Assembly: GCF_900105455.1 (NCBI RefSeq)
Contig: NZ_FNSF01000002.1
Location: 489,501-553,500, forward strand
Source of the DNA: Tenacibaculum sp. MAR_2009_124
GTDB taxonomy: Bacteria > Bacteroidota > Bacteroidia > Flavobacteriales > Flavobacteriaceae
Length of the DNA stretch: 64,000 nt
Reading direction: 5' to 3'
Below are positions 48,268 to 57,616 of the stretch, one piece after another. Position 1 is the stretch's first letter; the number at the start of each line of letters is the position of its first letter. Both the position numbers and the translations under genes were made by a program. The notes beneath the pieces are model-generated. The model searched no databases. It was not told the DNA's origin and worked only from the letters and a program-made list of their open reading frames with translations.

Positions 48268-49362
48268 TTATAAAATGACATCGTTTTTCCATTGGTATGG
48301 CTCGGGGATATCATCATCATCGATTAGTTGTCTAATATCTATTTCAATTCCTCTCGATAAATCAGTAATAGGAACATCATTTGGACCACCTTCGAAAGGG
48401 TTTTCAGAGTTTTCTCCAATAGCTTCCATAGTAAAAAACACCCATGATATTAGTGTGCTAAAAGGAATGGATAACCAAACAAAATGTTCGGCAATAAACT
48501 CCTGTAATTGATGCATAATTGCTGTATGGGACTTATGATTAGCTAAAGCTTCTAGTATTTTATCGCCAATGTTTTCGAATTCTTCCATAATTCCAAATGG
48601 TAATAGAATGATAAACACCCATAGAAATATGAAATTGAGTGTTGCAAATTGTCTGGGATAAGGAAAGTTTTTAATCCTTTCAGATTTACCTTGAAGAGTA
48701 TATAACTCCACAATTGACTTTTCAATTTCCATATGGCGAAAGTTGTCAATAAGACCTTGTTTGTGAATTTCTTTGAGTCTTTTTGATTGGATACCCAATA
48801 ACTGTGAGGCTTGATTTCCTTTGGCAAAAATTTCTTCAACTTCTGAAGGAGAAATATAATTTGAAATAACATCTTTAATAGGAATATTATCTTCTATAAC
48901 ATACATGTTTTGAGATCTGAATTCTTCGTTAGATTTGTCTTTTTTCAAATGATTTTCCCAAGGCTTGTCCTTTCTTAATTGATAGCGCAGAGCAGTCATC
49001 CATGCAATATGTCTATGGACAAGTTCTTTGTGAATTGAATTTAGGTTTTTTTCTGAAGTCTTTCCATTATCGACTATAAAATCTTTAACCATTACTGTAA
49101 AAGACCTTGAAGTATTAACAATACCTCCCCATATTTTACGAGCTTCCCAAAGTCGATCATAAGATGCGTTGTTTTTAAAACTAACAATAAATGATACAGC
49201 CGTACCCAAAACTCCTAAAGGAAGCCAAGGTACATGTAGCCATTTCCAGCCCATAATGTCAAATAGAAAAACAGGAATAAGACTAAATAATAAGAATAAA
49301 TAAATGTAGCGTCTCGTCCAGTGCAACAACCCTTTTAAAGGGTAGGTTTTTCTAATATACAT
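48268..49362 (-). CDS. Bestrophin-family chloride channel protein
   Basis: A 364-residue bestrophin/YneE-type membrane protein; bestrophins are pentameric anion channels. The N-terminal half has hydrophobic segments (YIYLFLLFSLIPVFLFDIM, LPLGVLGTAVSFIVSFK) before NNASYDRLWEARKIWGGIVN, a hallmark of the family. The C-terminal signature is FVWLSIPFSTLISWVFFTME with IGENSENPFEGGPNDVP. It lies 61 nt upstream of the T9SS propeller gene on the same strand. Confidence 0.93.
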   Translation of the reverse strand: MYIRKTYPLKGLLHWTRRYIYLFLLFSLIPVFLFDIMGWKWLHVPWLPLGVLGTAVSFIVSFKNNASYDRLWEARKIWGGIVNTSRSFTVMVKDFIVDNGKTSEKNLNSIHKELVHRHIAWMTALRYQLRKDKPWENHLKKDKSNEEFRSQNMYVIEDNIPIKDVISNYISPSEVEEIFAKGNQASQLLGIQSKRLKEIHKQGLIDNFRHMEIEKSIVELYTLQGKSERIKNFPYPRQFATLNFIFLWVFIILLPFGIMEEFENIGDKILEALANHKSHTAIMHQLQEFIAEHFVWLSIPFSTLISWVFFTMEAIGENSENPFEGGPNDVPITDLSRGIEIDIRQLIDDDDIPEPYQWKNDVIL

Positions 49363-49596
49363 GAAATAATATTTAAGTATCTGATTATAAAAGTAATAAA
49401 ACTGATTTAAATGTTCTTTTTGAAATTTTTAAGTGCTTAAAATATTGTTTTTGTTTTGACTACTTTTTCGGTAATTATGATGATTGACTTTAGATCTTTT
49501 TTATTCATGTAACATAATGTTATGCTAAATACGTAACAGCGGATGTTATTGTTTTTTATATTTTATCTTATATGTTCTAAAAAAACTTAGCATAAG

Positions 49597-51135
49597 ATGA
49601 ATCGAATAAACAAAATCAAAATTTTAATCTGTGGTATCATGATAGTATTGTTTTCTTGTTCATTTATTTCTCCCATTAAAGAGAAGAAAAACAATAAAAT
49701 ACCAAATATCATTATTTTTCTTGTTGATGATATGGGACTTATGGATACTTCCGTTTCTTTCTTAACAGACGAAAAGAATTGCCCTAAAGAGTTTTATTTA
49801 AATAAACTGTATTCAACACCTAATATGGAGAAATTAGCAAAACAAGGGGTGCGTTTTTCAAACTTTTATGCCCATTCCGTTTGCTCTCCCTCTCGAAGCA
49901 CAATACTAACAGGCCAAAATTCTGCGCGTCATGGTGTAACAAATTGGATTAGACCTGAATTTAATAATAAGGGCGATTTCGGACCAACTAATTGGAATTG
50001 GGAAGGGCTTACCAAAGATAAAATAACCTTACCAAAAATTTTAAAAGAAGCGGGGTATAAAACAATTCATATTGGAAAAGCGCATTTTGGTCCCATTGGT
50101 AGTGAAGGAAGTAATCCAATGAATTTAGGTTTTGAGGTTAATATTGCCGGTAGTTCTATTGGTCAACCAGGAAGTTATTTGGGAACAGATAACTTTGGTA
50201 ATTCAAAAGGAAAAAAAAAGAGGGCGGTAAAAGGATTAGAGATATACCATGGTAAAGAAGTTTTTTTAACAGAAGCACTTACTTTAGAGGCAAAAGAAGT
50301 AATTACTCAATCTAAAGAAGAAGGAAAGCCTTTTTTTCTGTATATGTCGCATTATGCGGTTCACTCTCCATTTCAATCAGACATTCGATTTAAAGAGAAT
50401 TATGAAAACAAGAACATTTCAGAAAAAGCAAAAGCATTTGCTACTTTAATTGAAGGAATAGATAAGTCTTTAGGCGATATTGTTCGTCATGTTAGAAACT
50501 TAGATTTAGGAGAAAATACGATACTGCTTTTTGTTGGAGATAACGGATCAGATGCTCCTCTCAAAATTGAAAACAATTACAGTAGTTCATTTCCTTTAAA
50601 AGGAAAGAAAGGAACTCATTGGGAAGGAGGTATGCGTGTTCCTTTTATAGCTTCATGGATTACACCTACTGAAAAGAATCTACTACAAAGAAAACTACCA
50701 ATTAAATCTGGTTATATTCAAGAGCAAATGGGGTCAATCATGGATTTTTTGCCAACGCTTTGTGATATTACTAGTACCACCATTCCTGAAAATTATATAA
50801 TGGATGGTTTTAATTTGAAAAAACAATTTTTAGGGAAGAAAAATCGTAAAAGAAAAGAGAGCTTTTTAAATCATTATCCTCATAAACATAGAAGTAGTTA
50901 CTTTACAAGTTTGGTTGAGATGAACTGGAAAGTAGTTTACCATTATCAAGTAGAGAATACACCAAAATATGAACTATATAACTTAAAAACCGACCCATTT
51001 GAATCAACGAATTTGGCGTCAAATAAGCCGATACGCTTGAAGAAAATGATGAAAGCGCTGCAATTTGAATTACAAAGTAAAAATGCATTGTATCCGATAA
51101 GGAATAACAAAGTTCTAGAGGTTGTCATTCCTTAA
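49597..51135 (+). CDS. Sulfatase (formylglycine-dependent, lipoprotein)
   Basis: A 512-residue arylsulfatase-type enzyme, predicted to be a lipoprotein (lipobox around LFSCS, Cys21). NIIIFLVDDMGLMD carries metal-binding Asp residues. The sulfatase signature SVCSPSRSTILTGQNSARHG places the Cys to be converted to formylglycine at residue 96. FVGDNGSDAP, KGTHWEGGMRVPFI and the GTHWEGG motif complete the active site. It removes sulfate esters, probably from algal polysaccharides. Substrate unknown. Monocistronic. Confidence 0.95.
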   Translation: MNRINKIKILICGIMIVLFSCSFISPIKEKKNNKIPNIIIFLVDDMGLMDTSVSFLTDEKNCPKEFYLNKLYSTPNMEKLAKQGVRFSNFYAHSVCSPSRSTILTGQNSARHGVTNWIRPEFNNKGDFGPTNWNWEGLTKDKITLPKILKEAGYKTIHIGKAHFGPIGSEGSNPMNLGFEVNIAGSSIGQPGSYLGTDNFGNSKGKKKRAVKGLEIYHGKEVFLTEALTLEAKEVITQSKEEGKPFFLYMSHYAVHSPFQSDIRFKENYENKNISEKAKAFATLIEGIDKSLGDIVRHVRNLDLGENTILLFVGDNGSDAPLKIENNYSSSFPLKGKKGTHWEGGMRVPFIASWITPTEKNLLQRKLPIKSGYIQEQMGSIMDFLPTLCDITSTTIPENYIMDGFNLKKQFLGKKNRKRKESFLNHYPHKHRSSYFTSLVEMNWKVVYHYQVENTPKYELYNLKTDPFESTNLASNKPIRLKKMMKALQFELQSKNALYPIRNNKVLEVVIP

Positions 51136-51386
51136 TTTCTTAAGATGGGTAGATAAACGCTGTTTTTTTTAGTAGAAGAAAGTGTAAGTTATTGGAAAGT
51201 AGTCTGTAATGGTTAGTGTTGTACTCTAAATTAGTTCTTAAAATAACGTTAAAAAAAACTGGCAAAAAAATTAAAAGAGCTGTATTGAGTATCTTTAACA
51301 ACACATTGAAATGCTTATTAATATTTAATTTATTTCATGATTAAATTTAAGAGTCTTTCAATAGAACCATAAACAAACTAAATAAA

Positions 51387-53885
51387 GTGAAAAAAATACT
51401 CTTACTATTAGTACTTGCTATAGGTGCCAACACCCAAGGGCAAGTAAGTTTAAATTATTATCTCCCCAAAAATGTAACGTACAATAAAAACATTCCAGTT
51501 CCGGCTTCTGTGATAGATCATGAAATAGGAGAATGGCATATAACACATGATAAACTTGTGAATTATATGAAAGAGCTGGCTAAGTCATCGGACAGAATCT
51601 CTATAGAGAATCGAGGAGAAACTTTTGAAGGAAGGCCTTTACTGTTGCTAACCATAACCTCTGCAAATAATCATACTAGAATTGATGAAATAAGAAAAAA
51701 ACATATTGAACTTACAGATAACGAAAGTTTAGACGTTTCAAATGAACCAATAGTTGTATACCAAGGATTTTCTATTCATGGAAACGAGGCAAGCGGTGCA
51801 AATGCGGCATTAGCATTGGCATATTATCTTGCAGCAGCTGAGGGTAAGGAAATTGAAAGTTTACTAAAGAATACAGTTGTTTTATTAGATCCAGCAATGA
51901 ACCCTGATGGTTTGCAACGTTTTGCATATTGGGCAAATACGAATAAGGCAAGTAATATAAACCCCGATCCTAATGATAGAGAGTATCATGAAATATGGCC
52001 AGGAGGAAGAACGAACCATTATTGGTTTGATATGAACCGTGATTGGCTACCTGTGCAATTGCCGGAAAGTACGGCTAGGGTTAAAACTTTTCATGATTGG
52101 TTGCCAAATATTTTAACCGATCATCACGAAATGGGAACAAATTCTACATTTTTCTTCCAGCCAGGAATTCCAGAAAGAACAAATCCATTAACTCCTGAAT
52201 TAAATCAGGAATTAACTAAAGAGATAGGAAAGTACCATGCAAAAGCATTAGATAAAATAGGCTCTTTGTATTATTCTGAAGAAGATTTTGATGATTTTTA
52301 TTATGGAAAGGGGTCAACGTTTCCAGATGTTAATGGTAGTATTGGTATCTTATTTGAGCAAGGAAGCTCAAGAGGGCATGCTCAGGAAAGTGAAAATGGA
52401 TTGTTAACTTTTCCTTTTACGATCAGAAATCAATTTACGGCATCATTATCTACTTTAGAAGCTGCTCATAAAATGAGAGCGAAAATTTTAAACTATCAAC
52501 AAAGTTTTTATAAAAAGTCGAGAAGCTTATATGAAAATAAGGCCATTGTTTTTGGAGATGAAAAAGACGCAGGGAAGTCATATGAGTTGGCAAAGGTGCT
52601 AAAAAAACATAGAGTGAAATTACACTCAATTAAAAACGATTTCGAGGCGAACGGAAAAAAGTTTAAAAAGAATTATAGCTATGCTATTCCTTTAAATCAA
52701 AAAAATAATCGTTTAGTACAAGCGATGTTTGATACAAGAAAAAAATTTAAAGATAGCTTGTTTTACGATGTTTCTGCTTGGACATTTGATGCAGCATTCG
52801 GAGTAGATTTGGTACGTAATGTTTCTTTGAGTAAAGTAGGGGAGGAAATTAAAGACCTTCATAAAAATATCGGACGGGTGACTAACAATAGTCATGTTGG
52901 ATACTTAATGCCTTGGAATGAGTATTATACACCTAAAGCGTTAAATAAAATCTTAGAGAAAGGATTGAGGGCTAAAGTAGCTATGAAAAACTTTAATAAC
53001 GATGGAAATTCATATGACTATGGAACTATTTTTATTCCAGTTCAAAATCAAAAGTTAAATCAAACTGAGTTATATTCTTTCTTAAATGAGGTAGCTAGAG
53101 AGAGTAAATTATCAATTTTTGGGGTAAGTACAGGACAAAATATTGGAATTGATTTAGGAAGTAGAAATTTCAGAGCTGTAAAAAAACCTAAAGTAGCCAT
53201 GTTGGTTGGAAATGGTATCACAAGTTATGATGCTGGAGAAATTTGGCATATGTTGGATCAGCGATTCGATATGAAATTAACGAAGCTTGATACCGATTAT
53301 TTAGGGAGAGCCAATATAGACAAGTACACAACTATTATTGTTCCGAATAGTTATGGTTTAAATGCGGATGTAAAAAACAAATTAAGTAAATGGGTAAAGA
53401 ATGGCGGCGTATTAATAGGTTATAGAAACGCTATACGATGGTTTAAGAATGCGAGTCTTTTAAATGTAGATGTTACATCTACGAAAATTGATGAGGTCAA
53501 AAAGGTTTCATTTGAAGATCGTAGTTTGCATTCAGGTGCTCAGGTAATCGGAGGTGCTATTTTTAAAGCAAAAATTGATCGTTCTCATCCAATAAACTTT
53601 GGGTATAAAGATAGTCAGATTTCTTTATTTAGGAATACAACGTTGTTTATAAAACCAGATAAAAAAAGTTATAATAACCCAATACAGTATACTGAGTCTC
53701 CTTTATTAAGTGGTTATGTTTCTGAGAAAAATCTTGAGAATTTAAAAAATACAGTACCATTTAAAGTTCAAAGATTGGGTGCAGGTAGAGTTTTAGGTTT
53801 TACAGATAATACAAACTTTAGAGGTTTCTGGTTTGGAACCAATAAGCTTTTAATGAACGCTATATTTTTTGGAAAATTGATGTAA
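51387..53885 (+). CDS. M14-family zinc carboxypeptidase
   Basis: An 832-residue secreted peptidase starting at GTG (position 51387), which gives the signal peptide MKKILLLLVLAIGANTQGQ. The M14 domain has the zinc motif SIHGNEASGANAALALAYYL (His131, Glu134), a third ligand in DHHEMGTNSTFFFQPG (near His246) and the general base in ILFEQGSSRGH (Glu324). A long C-terminal region (from about residue 400) with VAMLVGNGITSYDAGEIWHM resembles a class I glutaminase-like or accessory domain found with such peptidases. It trims peptides in the periplasm or outside. Confidence 0.93.
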   Translation: MKKILLLLVLAIGANTQGQVSLNYYLPKNVTYNKNIPVPASVIDHEIGEWHITHDKLVNYMKELAKSSDRISIENRGETFEGRPLLLLTITSANNHTRIDEIRKKHIELTDNESLDVSNEPIVVYQGFSIHGNEASGANAALALAYYLAAAEGKEIESLLKNTVVLLDPAMNPDGLQRFAYWANTNKASNINPDPNDREYHEIWPGGRTNHYWFDMNRDWLPVQLPESTARVKTFHDWLPNILTDHHEMGTNSTFFFQPGIPERTNPLTPELNQELTKEIGKYHAKALDKIGSLYYSEEDFDDFYYGKGSTFPDVNGSIGILFEQGSSRGHAQESENGLLTFPFTIRNQFTASLSTLEAAHKMRAKILNYQQSFYKKSRSLYENKAIVFGDEKDAGKSYELAKVLKKHRVKLHSIKNDFEANGKKFKKNYSYAIPLNQKNNRLVQAMFDTRKKFKDSLFYDVSAWTFDAAFGVDLVRNVSLSKVGEEIKDLHKNIGRVTNNSHVGYLMPWNEYYTPKALNKILEKGLRAKVAMKNFNNDGNSYDYGTIFIPVQNQKLNQTELYSFLNEVARESKLSIFGVSTGQNIGIDLGSRNFRAVKKPKVAMLVGNGITSYDAGEIWHMLDQRFDMKLTKLDTDYLGRANIDKYTTIIVPNSYGLNADVKNKLSKWVKNGGVLIGYRNAIRWFKNASLLNVDVTSTKIDEVKKVSFEDRSLHSGAQVIGGAIFKAKIDRSHPINFGYKDSQISLFRNTTLFIKPDKKSYNNPIQYTESPLLSGYVSEKNLENLKNTVPFKVQRLGAGRVLGFTDNTNFRGFWFGTNKLLMNAIFFGKLM

Positions 53886-53904
53886 TCAAAACACATATTT
53901 AAAT

Positions 53905-53940
53905 AAAAAGCTGGAAAGACTCATCTTTCCAGCTTTTTTT
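53905..53940 (+). terminator. Terminator after the M14 peptidase gene
   Basis: AAAAAGCTGGAAAGA pairs perfectly with TCTTTCCAGCTTTTT around a 4-nt loop, followed by TTG and more T residues. It lies 20 nt after the stop. Confidence 0.9.
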
Positions 53941-53988
53941 GTAACATTTTACCTGCAAAACAGTCTTTTATATAAAAGAGAATTAACT

Positions 53989-54144
53989 ATGAGTATACTA
54001 CGAGTTTTACTAGCCATTTTTTTTCCACCATTAGCTGTTATTGGCAGAGGATGTGGTTCTATTGTAATCGTATTTCTTTTAACACTTTGTGGATGGGTTC
54101 CTGGGGTAATAGGAGCTTTGGTGATTTTAAATAACCCAAATTAA
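53989..54144 (+). CDS. YqaE/Pmp3-family small membrane peptide
   Basis: A 51-residue gene: it begins MSILRVLLAIFFPPLAVIGR and continues GCGSIVIVFLLTLCGWVPGV. The end IGALVILNNPN completes a typical Pmp3/YqaE peptide with two membrane segments around a polar GRGCGS turn. Members help keep membrane potential or stress tolerance, mostly known in plants and fungi. It sits after the M14 terminator and before two small secreted protein genes. Confidence 0.88.
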   Translation: MSILRVLLAIFFPPLAVIGRGCGSIVIVFLLTLCGWVPGVIGALVILNNPN

Positions 54145-54223
54145 TAAAGTTTATTTTTTATTTGGTGACTTTTGTATTGATAATGAGTCATATAAGTAGT
54201 AGGAATTATTAAACGATAAAAAA

Positions 54224-54565
54224 ATGAAGTCACTAAAAAATGTTGCAATGATTTCTTTATTTGCATCAGCTTTTATGATGTCTTCTGAAGTTATCTCTCA
54301 ACGGAAAAATGAAACGAGTTCAAAATTAGAACTAAAAATTGAAGCTGATTCGGATCACAGCTCTATTTGCAAGGGTCATTCAGATGTTAAAGAGGAAAGT
54401 TCAATCAAGGGGGGCAAAAAGATTAAAAAGGGAAGAAAGAAATTGACGGCAGCGGAAGCTGAAGAAATGTTAGGGCATGGAAATTTTATTCGATATCGAA
54501 AAAGAAGATCCGGTTCTAAATGTTATGCCAAAGATTCTGAAAAAAGTCATAACAAGCAATGTTAA
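54224..54565 (+). CDS. Small secreted basic protein, paralogue 1
   Basis: A 113-residue protein with a signal peptide (MKSLKNVAMISLFASAFMMS) probably cleaved near SQR. A Ser/Lys/Glu-rich middle with IKGGKKIKKGRKK follows, then a C-terminal segment LTAAEAEEMLGHGNFIRYRK that recurs in the next gene. A lone Cys pair (CKG early, KCYAK late) is present. The downstream protein shares the signal peptide layout and the AEEML-HGN motif, so the two are tandem duplicates. I know no family. A terminator (GCGCTC/GAGCG stem at 54574-54591) follows. Confidence 0.72.
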   Translation: MKSLKNVAMISLFASAFMMSSEVISQRKNETSSKLELKIEADSDHSSICKGHSDVKEESSIKGGKKIKKGRKKLTAAEAEEMLGHGNFIRYRKRRSGSKCYAKDSEKSHNKQC

Positions 54566-54569
54566 GAAA

Positions 54570-54598
54570 AAGAAAGCGCTCTATGGAGCGTTTTTTTT
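54570..54598 (+). terminator. Terminator between the two small secreted protein genes
   Basis: AAAGCGCTC and GAGCGTTTTTTTTT form a 6-7-bp stem with a 4-nt loop and a long T-run. A very similar hairpin (AACGCTC/GAGCGTT) ends the second paralogue at 55089-55118, another mark of duplication. Confidence 0.75.
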
Positions 54599-54740
54599 TG
54601 AACTAAACTCAAACTATCTTCTTGAAAAGAATCAGAGATATTCAATAGAAAAGAAATTATTTTAATACGAATTTTAGAAATTGTGACTTTTTAATTGATA
54701 CTGTGTCATATAAGTGTAACAAGTAATTAAAAACAGTAAA

Positions 54741-55106
54741 ATGAAAACATTAAAAAACACAGCAATTATAACATTATTTTTATCTTTATTTATGATGTCA
54801 CCTGCAATGTTTTCTCAGGAGGTGGTAGTGGAAGATAATGTAGAATATATTGCAGACTCAGATAGTATAGAAGATGAAAATTCGTTAAATTCAGTTTTAT
54901 TAAAGAAAACAACTGCTAAAAAACGAAAAAACAAAACAATAAAAAAGAAGAAGAGCAGATCTAGAAGGATTACTGCAAAAGAAGCGGAGGAAATGCTAAG
55001 ACACGGAAATTTAAGATTCAGAAAGAAAAGAACATCTACTAAATGTTTTATAGAGAAAGAATCTGAAGAAAAGTGTGATAGTAAAGAAGAAAAAAACGCT
55101 CAATAA
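54741..55106 (+). CDS. Small secreted basic protein, paralogue 2
   Basis: A 121-residue protein, paralogue of the one at 54224. The signal peptide MKTLKNTAIITLFLSLFMMS is followed by an acidic stretch (EVVVEDNVEYIADSDSIEDE) and then a basic run with KKRKNKTIKKKKSRSRR. The shared C-terminal motif ITAKEAEEMLRHGNLRFRKK, plus one Cys-containing tail (STKCFIEKES), completes it. The signal, the AEEML-HGN motif and the C-terminal Cys line up with copy 1, while the linkers have diverged. Function unknown. Confidence 0.72.
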   Translation: MKTLKNTAIITLFLSLFMMSPAMFSQEVVVEDNVEYIADSDSIEDENSLNSVLLKKTTAKKRKNKTIKKKKSRSRRITAKEAEEMLRHGNLRFRKKRTSTKCFIEKESEEKCDSKEEKNAQ

Positions 55107-55118
55107 GAGCGTTTTTTT
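55089..55118. terminator. Terminator between paralogue 2 and the convergent phosphatase gene
   Basis: AAAAAACGCTC pairs with GAGCGTTTTTT across a 5-nt loop. The T-run touches the stop codon of the minus-strand phosphatase gene at 55118, so it serves the plus-strand gene mainly. Confidence 0.75.
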
Positions 55119-56758
55119 TATTTTATTACTTCTTCTATTATTTTCCCAGTACTTCCATTTGGGAATTCGACGTTCAATAAATTTGAAATTGTAGGAGCGA
55201 TATCTATAATTTCATACTTTCTTTTTGAAGAACCTTTATTAATCTTTTTACCATAAAAAATAATCGGAACATGAGTATCATAAGAATATCCTGAACCATG
55301 TGTAGTACCTCTTTTAGGGTAAATAATGGTAGAAGGGGTAGGTATCAATAACACATCACCCGAAAATTTTTGATTATAACCGTTTTGTAAAGAATTTAAA
55401 ATTCCACTCGTAAAAGTTGTCGATTGCATAGTTTTAGCCGCTACTGCTTTGTATATTCCCTTATAGGTAATTGAAGCATTAGCAATAACATTAGCAACCT
55501 CTTCAAGGTTCAAATTAAGACTCTCAATTTTCTCTTTATTTAGGAAAATTTGAAAATTAGAAAAGTCTTCGATAAGTCTATCTGAGTTAAAATGTTTTTT
55601 TGTTTTCTCTTTCAAAAAATTCATGAACTTAACAGGTTCAATATAATTACCAGGAATTTTATTTGCTTTTAAATAAGATGGTACTTGGGTTGCTGCATGA
55701 TCTGCCGTTAAAAATAGTGTATAATTACCTTCTCCAATTTTTTCATCTAAAAAATTAAATAAACTAGCCAAGTCTTTATCTAAACGCAAGTAGGTGTCTT
55801 CAATTTCTTTTGACGCAACTCCAAACTGATGACCAACATAGTCTGTAGAAGAATAACTAATACTTAAAAAATCAGTATGCTCTGATTGTCCAAGGTTTTC
55901 ACCAATAATGGCCGCTTTAGCAAAATCAGTCGTAAATGAGTTACCAGCAGGAATGGCTTTTAAAATACTATAGTCGTTATTACTTTTTCTTAACTCAGGA
56001 ATGTTGTGAGGAAATATTGGTTTTTCTTGTCCCTTAAATGGAGCTTCGAAATCATTATCATCTTCAATGCTTTCTGTGTAGGAACTAATATCATATAGGG
56101 TGTTCCATGGAAGGCTCAAATATTCATCAGCCTTTTTTGATTTATTAAAATCATGAGCCCATTTTGGTAATGAATTCATATAGTAAGTTGAAGTAACCCA
56201 GTCACCTTTTTTTCCACCATCAAACCAATAAGCAGCATTTGCTGTATGCCCCACAGGTAAAATAGCTGAACGATCTTTAATTGCAATACCAATAGATTTT
56301 CCTTTCATGTTTTGAGCCAAACGAAGCTGATCTGCAACTGACGTCGTAATTAATCGGTAGGGTGATTTTTTACCACCATTACCATCATTACCTACGGTTT
56401 CATACTTTCGATCATCTACGCAATAAATAGATAGTTTTTCGTATTTATCGTACCAATTATTTCCAATGATTCCATGATTTGAAGGAGTTGTTCCAGTAAA
56501 AATGGAAGCATGTCCTACGGCTGTATAGGTTGGAATATAATTATAGTGGGCATTTTCAAGAGAAAATCCATTATTTAATAATCTTTTAAAGCCATCGGAA
56601 CCATATTTTTTATCAAAACGAGTTAGATAATCATAACGCATTTGGTCGATAACTATACCAACAACAAGTTTTGGCTTTTCCGAATAATGTTGTTGCCCAA
56701 TAAGTTTGGCATTTATTAATAAAATAAATGCGAATAAGGCAAAATTACTTTTCTTCAT
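55118..56758 (-). CDS. pafA: PafA-like alkaline phosphatase
   Basis: A 546-residue secreted phosphatase of the PafA type, known from flavobacteria. A signal peptide (MKKSNFALFAFILLINAKLIGQ) precedes VVGIVIDQMRYDYLTRFDKK with metal-binding Asp. IPTYTAVGHASIFTGTTPS holds nucleophile Thr79, and Asn100 lies in GIIGNNWYD. KDRSAILPVGH holds Lys161/Arg163 of the phosphate pocket. YSSTDYVGHQFGVAS and FLTADHAATQVPS supply the other metal ligands. It frees phosphate from organic esters in the periplasm or at the surface. It is monocistronic. Confidence 0.9.
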   Translation of the reverse strand: MKKSNFALFAFILLINAKLIGQQHYSEKPKLVVGIVIDQMRYDYLTRFDKKYGSDGFKRLLNNGFSLENAHYNYIPTYTAVGHASIFTGTTPSNHGIIGNNWYDKYEKLSIYCVDDRKYETVGNDGNGGKKSPYRLITTSVADQLRLAQNMKGKSIGIAIKDRSAILPVGHTANAAYWFDGGKKGDWVTSTYYMNSLPKWAHDFNKSKKADEYLSLPWNTLYDISSYTESIEDDNDFEAPFKGQEKPIFPHNIPELRKSNNDYSILKAIPAGNSFTTDFAKAAIIGENLGQSEHTDFLSISYSSTDYVGHQFGVASKEIEDTYLRLDKDLASLFNFLDEKIGEGNYTLFLTADHAATQVPSYLKANKIPGNYIEPVKFMNFLKEKTKKHFNSDRLIEDFSNFQIFLNKEKIESLNLNLEEVANVIANASITYKGIYKAVAAKTMQSTTFTSGILNSLQNGYNQKFSGDVLLIPTPSTIIYPKRGTTHGSGYSYDTHVPIIFYGKKINKGSSKRKYEIIDIAPTISNLLNVEFPNGSTGKIIEEVIK

Positions 56759-56874
56759 TTAATTTAATTTGTTTTCCTGTTCAAAAGTAATTAAATCAGC
56801 GCTTAAAACACATAAATATGGTAAGAGTTAATGGTTTTTTATACATTAGCAAATGAATAAATCAATTTTAATTA

Positions 56875-57615
56875 ATGAATTATATTGAACACATCGGTAA
56901 ATATTTTCTGATGTTAAAACAAGTGTTTACTAAACCCCAAAGGGCCAGAGTTTTTAGAGAGGCATTAATGAGAGAAATTGAGGAATTAGGACATAAATCT
57001 ATCGGAATAATTGCTTTTATATCTTTTTTTATTGGCGGAGTAATAGCCCTTCAAACAGCGTTAAATTTGGAGAGTCCATTTATTCCTAAAAGTTTAATTG
57101 GGTTCGCAGCAAAACGTTCGGTAATTCTAGAATTTGCACCAACATTTTGCTCTATCATTTTAGCAGGAAAAGTAGGATCATACATAACTTCTAGTATTGG
57201 AACGATGCGTGTAACGGAACAAATAGATGCATTAGAAGTAATGGGGATTAATTCATTAAACTACTTGGTGTTACCTAAAATTATAGCAACTGTTTTATTC
57301 TATCCATTCTTAATTGTTTTGGGGATGTTTCTTGGAATTTTCGGAGGCTGGGTTGCTGGTGTTTTTTCTGGGTTATTTTCAGGAACTGATTTTATTGCTG
57401 GAGTTCAAATGGAATTTAATCCTTTTCTAATTAAATATGCGCTCATAAAAACAGTCGTTTTTGCATTTCTTATAGCAACAGTACCATCATATCATGGATA
57501 CTTTGTAAAAGGAGGTTCTCTTGAAGTAGGAAAGGCAAGTACACAATCCGTTGTATGGACGATCGTAGTGATTGTAATTGCAAATTATTTCTTAACTCAA
57601 ATGTTGTTGACTTAA
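56875..57615 (+). CDS. MlaE-family ABC transporter permease
   Basis: A 246-residue inner-membrane permease of the MlaE type, which moves phospholipids or similar lipids between membranes. About five to six hydrophobic segments are visible, with IIAFISFFIGGVIALQTALN, the signature VGSYITSSIGTMRVTEQIDA and EVMGINSLNYLVLPKIIATV. It precedes the ATPase gene by 1 nt and forms a transporter with it. The MCE-domain partner is not in the next gene, so it lies elsewhere. Confidence 0.92.
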   Translation: MNYIEHIGKYFLMLKQVFTKPQRARVFREALMREIEELGHKSIGIIAFISFFIGGVIALQTALNLESPFIPKSLIGFAAKRSVILEFAPTFCSIILAGKVGSYITSSIGTMRVTEQIDALEVMGINSLNYLVLPKIIATVLFYPFLIVLGMFLGIFGGWVAGVFSGLFSGTDFIAGVQMEFNPFLIKYALIKTVVFAFLIATVPSYHGYFVKGGSLEVGKASTQSVVWTIVVIVIANYFLTQMLLT

Positions 57616-57616
57616 A

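Noticed and set aside
54224-55106. The two small secreted genes as a toxin-antitoxin pair
   Set aside because: Both have signal peptides and are paralogous to each other, with a terminator between them; a toxin-antitoxin pair would be cytosolic, unlike in sequence and cotranscribed.
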